Source: Emydura subglobosa (Eukaryota; Chordata; Testudines; Chelidae). From it: a stretch of 64,000 nt of DNA. The notes beneath the pieces are model-generated. The model saw only the letters and a list, made by a program, of their open reading frames with translations, was not told the DNA's origin and did not search any database. How positions within the stretch are numbered: position 1 is the stretch's first letter; each line of letters opens with the position of its first letter. Shown here piece after piece: positions 62,561 to 64,000 of this stretch. The stretch spans positions 484,445 through 548,444 of the forward strand of contig ML680041.1 in the NCBI GenBank assembly GCA_007922225.1, given 5' to 3'. Position numbers and translations under genes: made by a program.

Positions 62561-62649
62561 GTGCGAGCGCCCCGTTCTGGGCGGGTGCGTCTTTCAGTTC
62601 GGGTGACCCCGGCCGGAGGTTTCTCAGGCAGTTTTCAGTGAGAGCTCTC

Positions 62650-63126
62650 CGGCCGTGTCTGTATGTGAGTCAGGAGGGAAAAAAAGCCCTTCTGGGGTAT
62701 GCAGTCCACCAGGGATTTGTCTCAAGTACCCCTCCAATGGCGTCTTTCTAGCCCTTCCCCGGCTCAGTCTTTAAATAGTCCTGGCCCTTGTACTGGGCCG
62801 TACTCCCAGCACTTCCTCCCTGGACACTCCTCCAATCCCCGCCAGCACTGACCTAGCTTGAGCCCAGTTGCTTTTTCAGCCAGCCAGAAGCATAGTCCTC
62901 TCTTCCCCAGGCAGTAACTAACTGCTGCGCTGTTCTGCCGCTCCTTTTATCTGACCCTACCAGGCCCTGATTGGCTTCTCCTTGCCGCCTCTCTCATTGG
63001 CTGCCTCCCCGCAACCACTCTAGGCTGCTTGGAGGACTTCTCCTCTGCTCCTTTCTAGGACTGGGTGTGTAGCAGGAGCCTGCAGCCTCCAGCAGGGGGC
63101 CTCTGGCCCGTGTCCACCCTGTCACA
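62650..63126 (-). mobile_element. Probable LTR inserted in the CR1 fragment
   Basis: On the minus strand it starts TGTGACAGGGTGGACACGG, as in LTRs common in turtle genomes. The left limit is uncertain. It separates two parts of one CR1 fragment. Confidence 0.45.
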
Positions 63127-63164
63127 GGTGTGTTGAGGAGTGTTGTGTGTCAGACATGACAGTT

Positions 63165-63410
63165 AATTGTCCCACTCTGCTCAGCACTGCAGTCCTGTTT
63201 CCGGTTCTGGGCCCCACACTTTAGGTTCTGGGCCCCACACTTTAGGTTCTGGGTCCCGCATTTTAGGAAAGAAGGGGACAAATTTGAGAGAGAGAGTCCA
63301 AAGAAGAGCAACGAAAATGATCAACGGTTTAGAAAACCCAACGTGGGAGGAAATGTGAAAAAACAGGGCACGTTCAGTCATGAGGAAAAAAAAGACTGGG
63401 GGACGGGCGG
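63165..63410 (+). mobile_element. CR1-type fragment, right part, with a 23-base triplication
   Basis: GTTCTGGGCCCCACACTTTA occurs three times in tandem (63200-63265, the third changed). Then come [20 protein letters not shown] codons, the CR1 reverse-transcriptase C-terminal block. Confidence 0.65.
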
Positions 63411-63675
63411 GCCTGAAAACAGGCTTCCCATTGCAGCCTATAGGACTAGCCTGCTTGCTTGCATATATATGCCTTTTTTTAATAGATTTAAGTATTGGTG
63501 TTTTATTATAATAGAGTTATAGATTTATATTAAAATATATTGCAAGGTACCTCACAGGCCACATCCTGTATGAAAGTTAAGGCAGTTAGTATACATCTGC
63601 TCGGGACCTTTAGCCCAGTTGAATAGTGATGAGTTAAAGGAGAAGACATACATGGTTATAAACTTTACCCTAGAC

Positions 63676-63969
63676 CAGTGTTTCTCAAATGGTGTTCCAC
63701 GGAACCCCAGGGTTCCGTGGGCTGAGTTGAAGGGTTCTGCGAAGAAGCGGAACCACGCCGCCGAAAGTGACAAAAATCGGGTGCCGCCCAACAGCTGTTC
63801 GCGCGCCGCTAAACAGCTGATGGGGCCTCCGAAAACGGCTCAGAGAGCGCGCCGCTGAAACAAGCCTACACCGCGCCGCCGAAAAGAGGAAGATTTCCTC
63901 GACTTTTCGGCGGAGGGTATGGCATGGGTGCGCAAGGGTTCCGGGGGGAAATAAAATTGAGAAACACTG
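63676..63969. mobile_element. hAT-type MITE with 8-base target duplication
   Basis: Terminal inverted repeats CAGTGTTTCTCAAAT and ATTGAGAAACACTG, flanked by CCCTAGAC and CCCTAGAT, an 8-base duplication with one mismatch. About 294 bases, non-coding, GC-rich interior. Length of duplication and CAGTG termini fit hAT. Confidence 0.8.
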
Positions 63970-64000
63970 CCCTAGATAAATCAGGAGGCATCAGGACAGA

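Overview
The window looks like non-avian reptile DNA, most probably a turtle (a crocodilian is the alternative). The clues are a long CR1 LINE with near-complete reading frames, Penelope-like element 3' ends, MIR-type SINEs with tandemly expanded tRNA heads, hAT and other MITEs, degenerate telomere-type repeats, and vertebrate intron/exon genes. The species call is inference from the repeat types; nothing in the sequence proves it.

Layout. From 1 to about 38 kb lies a duplicated and rearranged immune-gene cluster. It holds five copies of a divergent MHC class I-like gene: A (partial, +), B (-, broken in alpha3), C (+, only the membrane and tail exons), D (+, intact) and E (+, intact). These are interleaved with at least five decayed fragments of a second family, called ALP here because its C-terminal half looks like an aerolysin-type beta-pore domain. 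The 3' flank of each class I-like gene and the adjoining ALP fragment recur together, so the unit that duplicated was [class I-like gene + flank + ALP]. Insertions break the units: CR1 (5.2-9 kb), a Penelope-like 3' end (14.3 kb), a solo LTR that now ends gene D (28.6-29.7 kb), and an inverted pair of about 1-kb LTR-like repeats (4.2 and 39 kb).

From 44 to 49 kb lie two intact ALP genes in tandem (44260-45842 and 47814-48845). Their N-terminal halves carry repeats of about 44 residues with the motif LHPxCxGGDHY, which I do not recognise from any named domain.

From 51.8 to 60.3 kb on the minus strand is a seven-coding-exon KHNYN gene (KH-like region, NYN/PIN ribonuclease, C-terminal CUBAN-like region). 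Its exons join in frame to 836 codons plus stop, and a CpG-rich promoter lies near 60.2 kb. In mammals KHNYN is the nuclease partner of the antiviral protein ZAP. The last 3 kb hold only mobile elements.

Functional reading. The window places an antigen- or Fc-receptor-like class I family, a putative pore-forming family and an antiviral RNase side by side. The most novel part is the ALP family and its co-duplication with the class I-like genes. Exon boundaries come from splice sites and reading frame only, not from transcripts.
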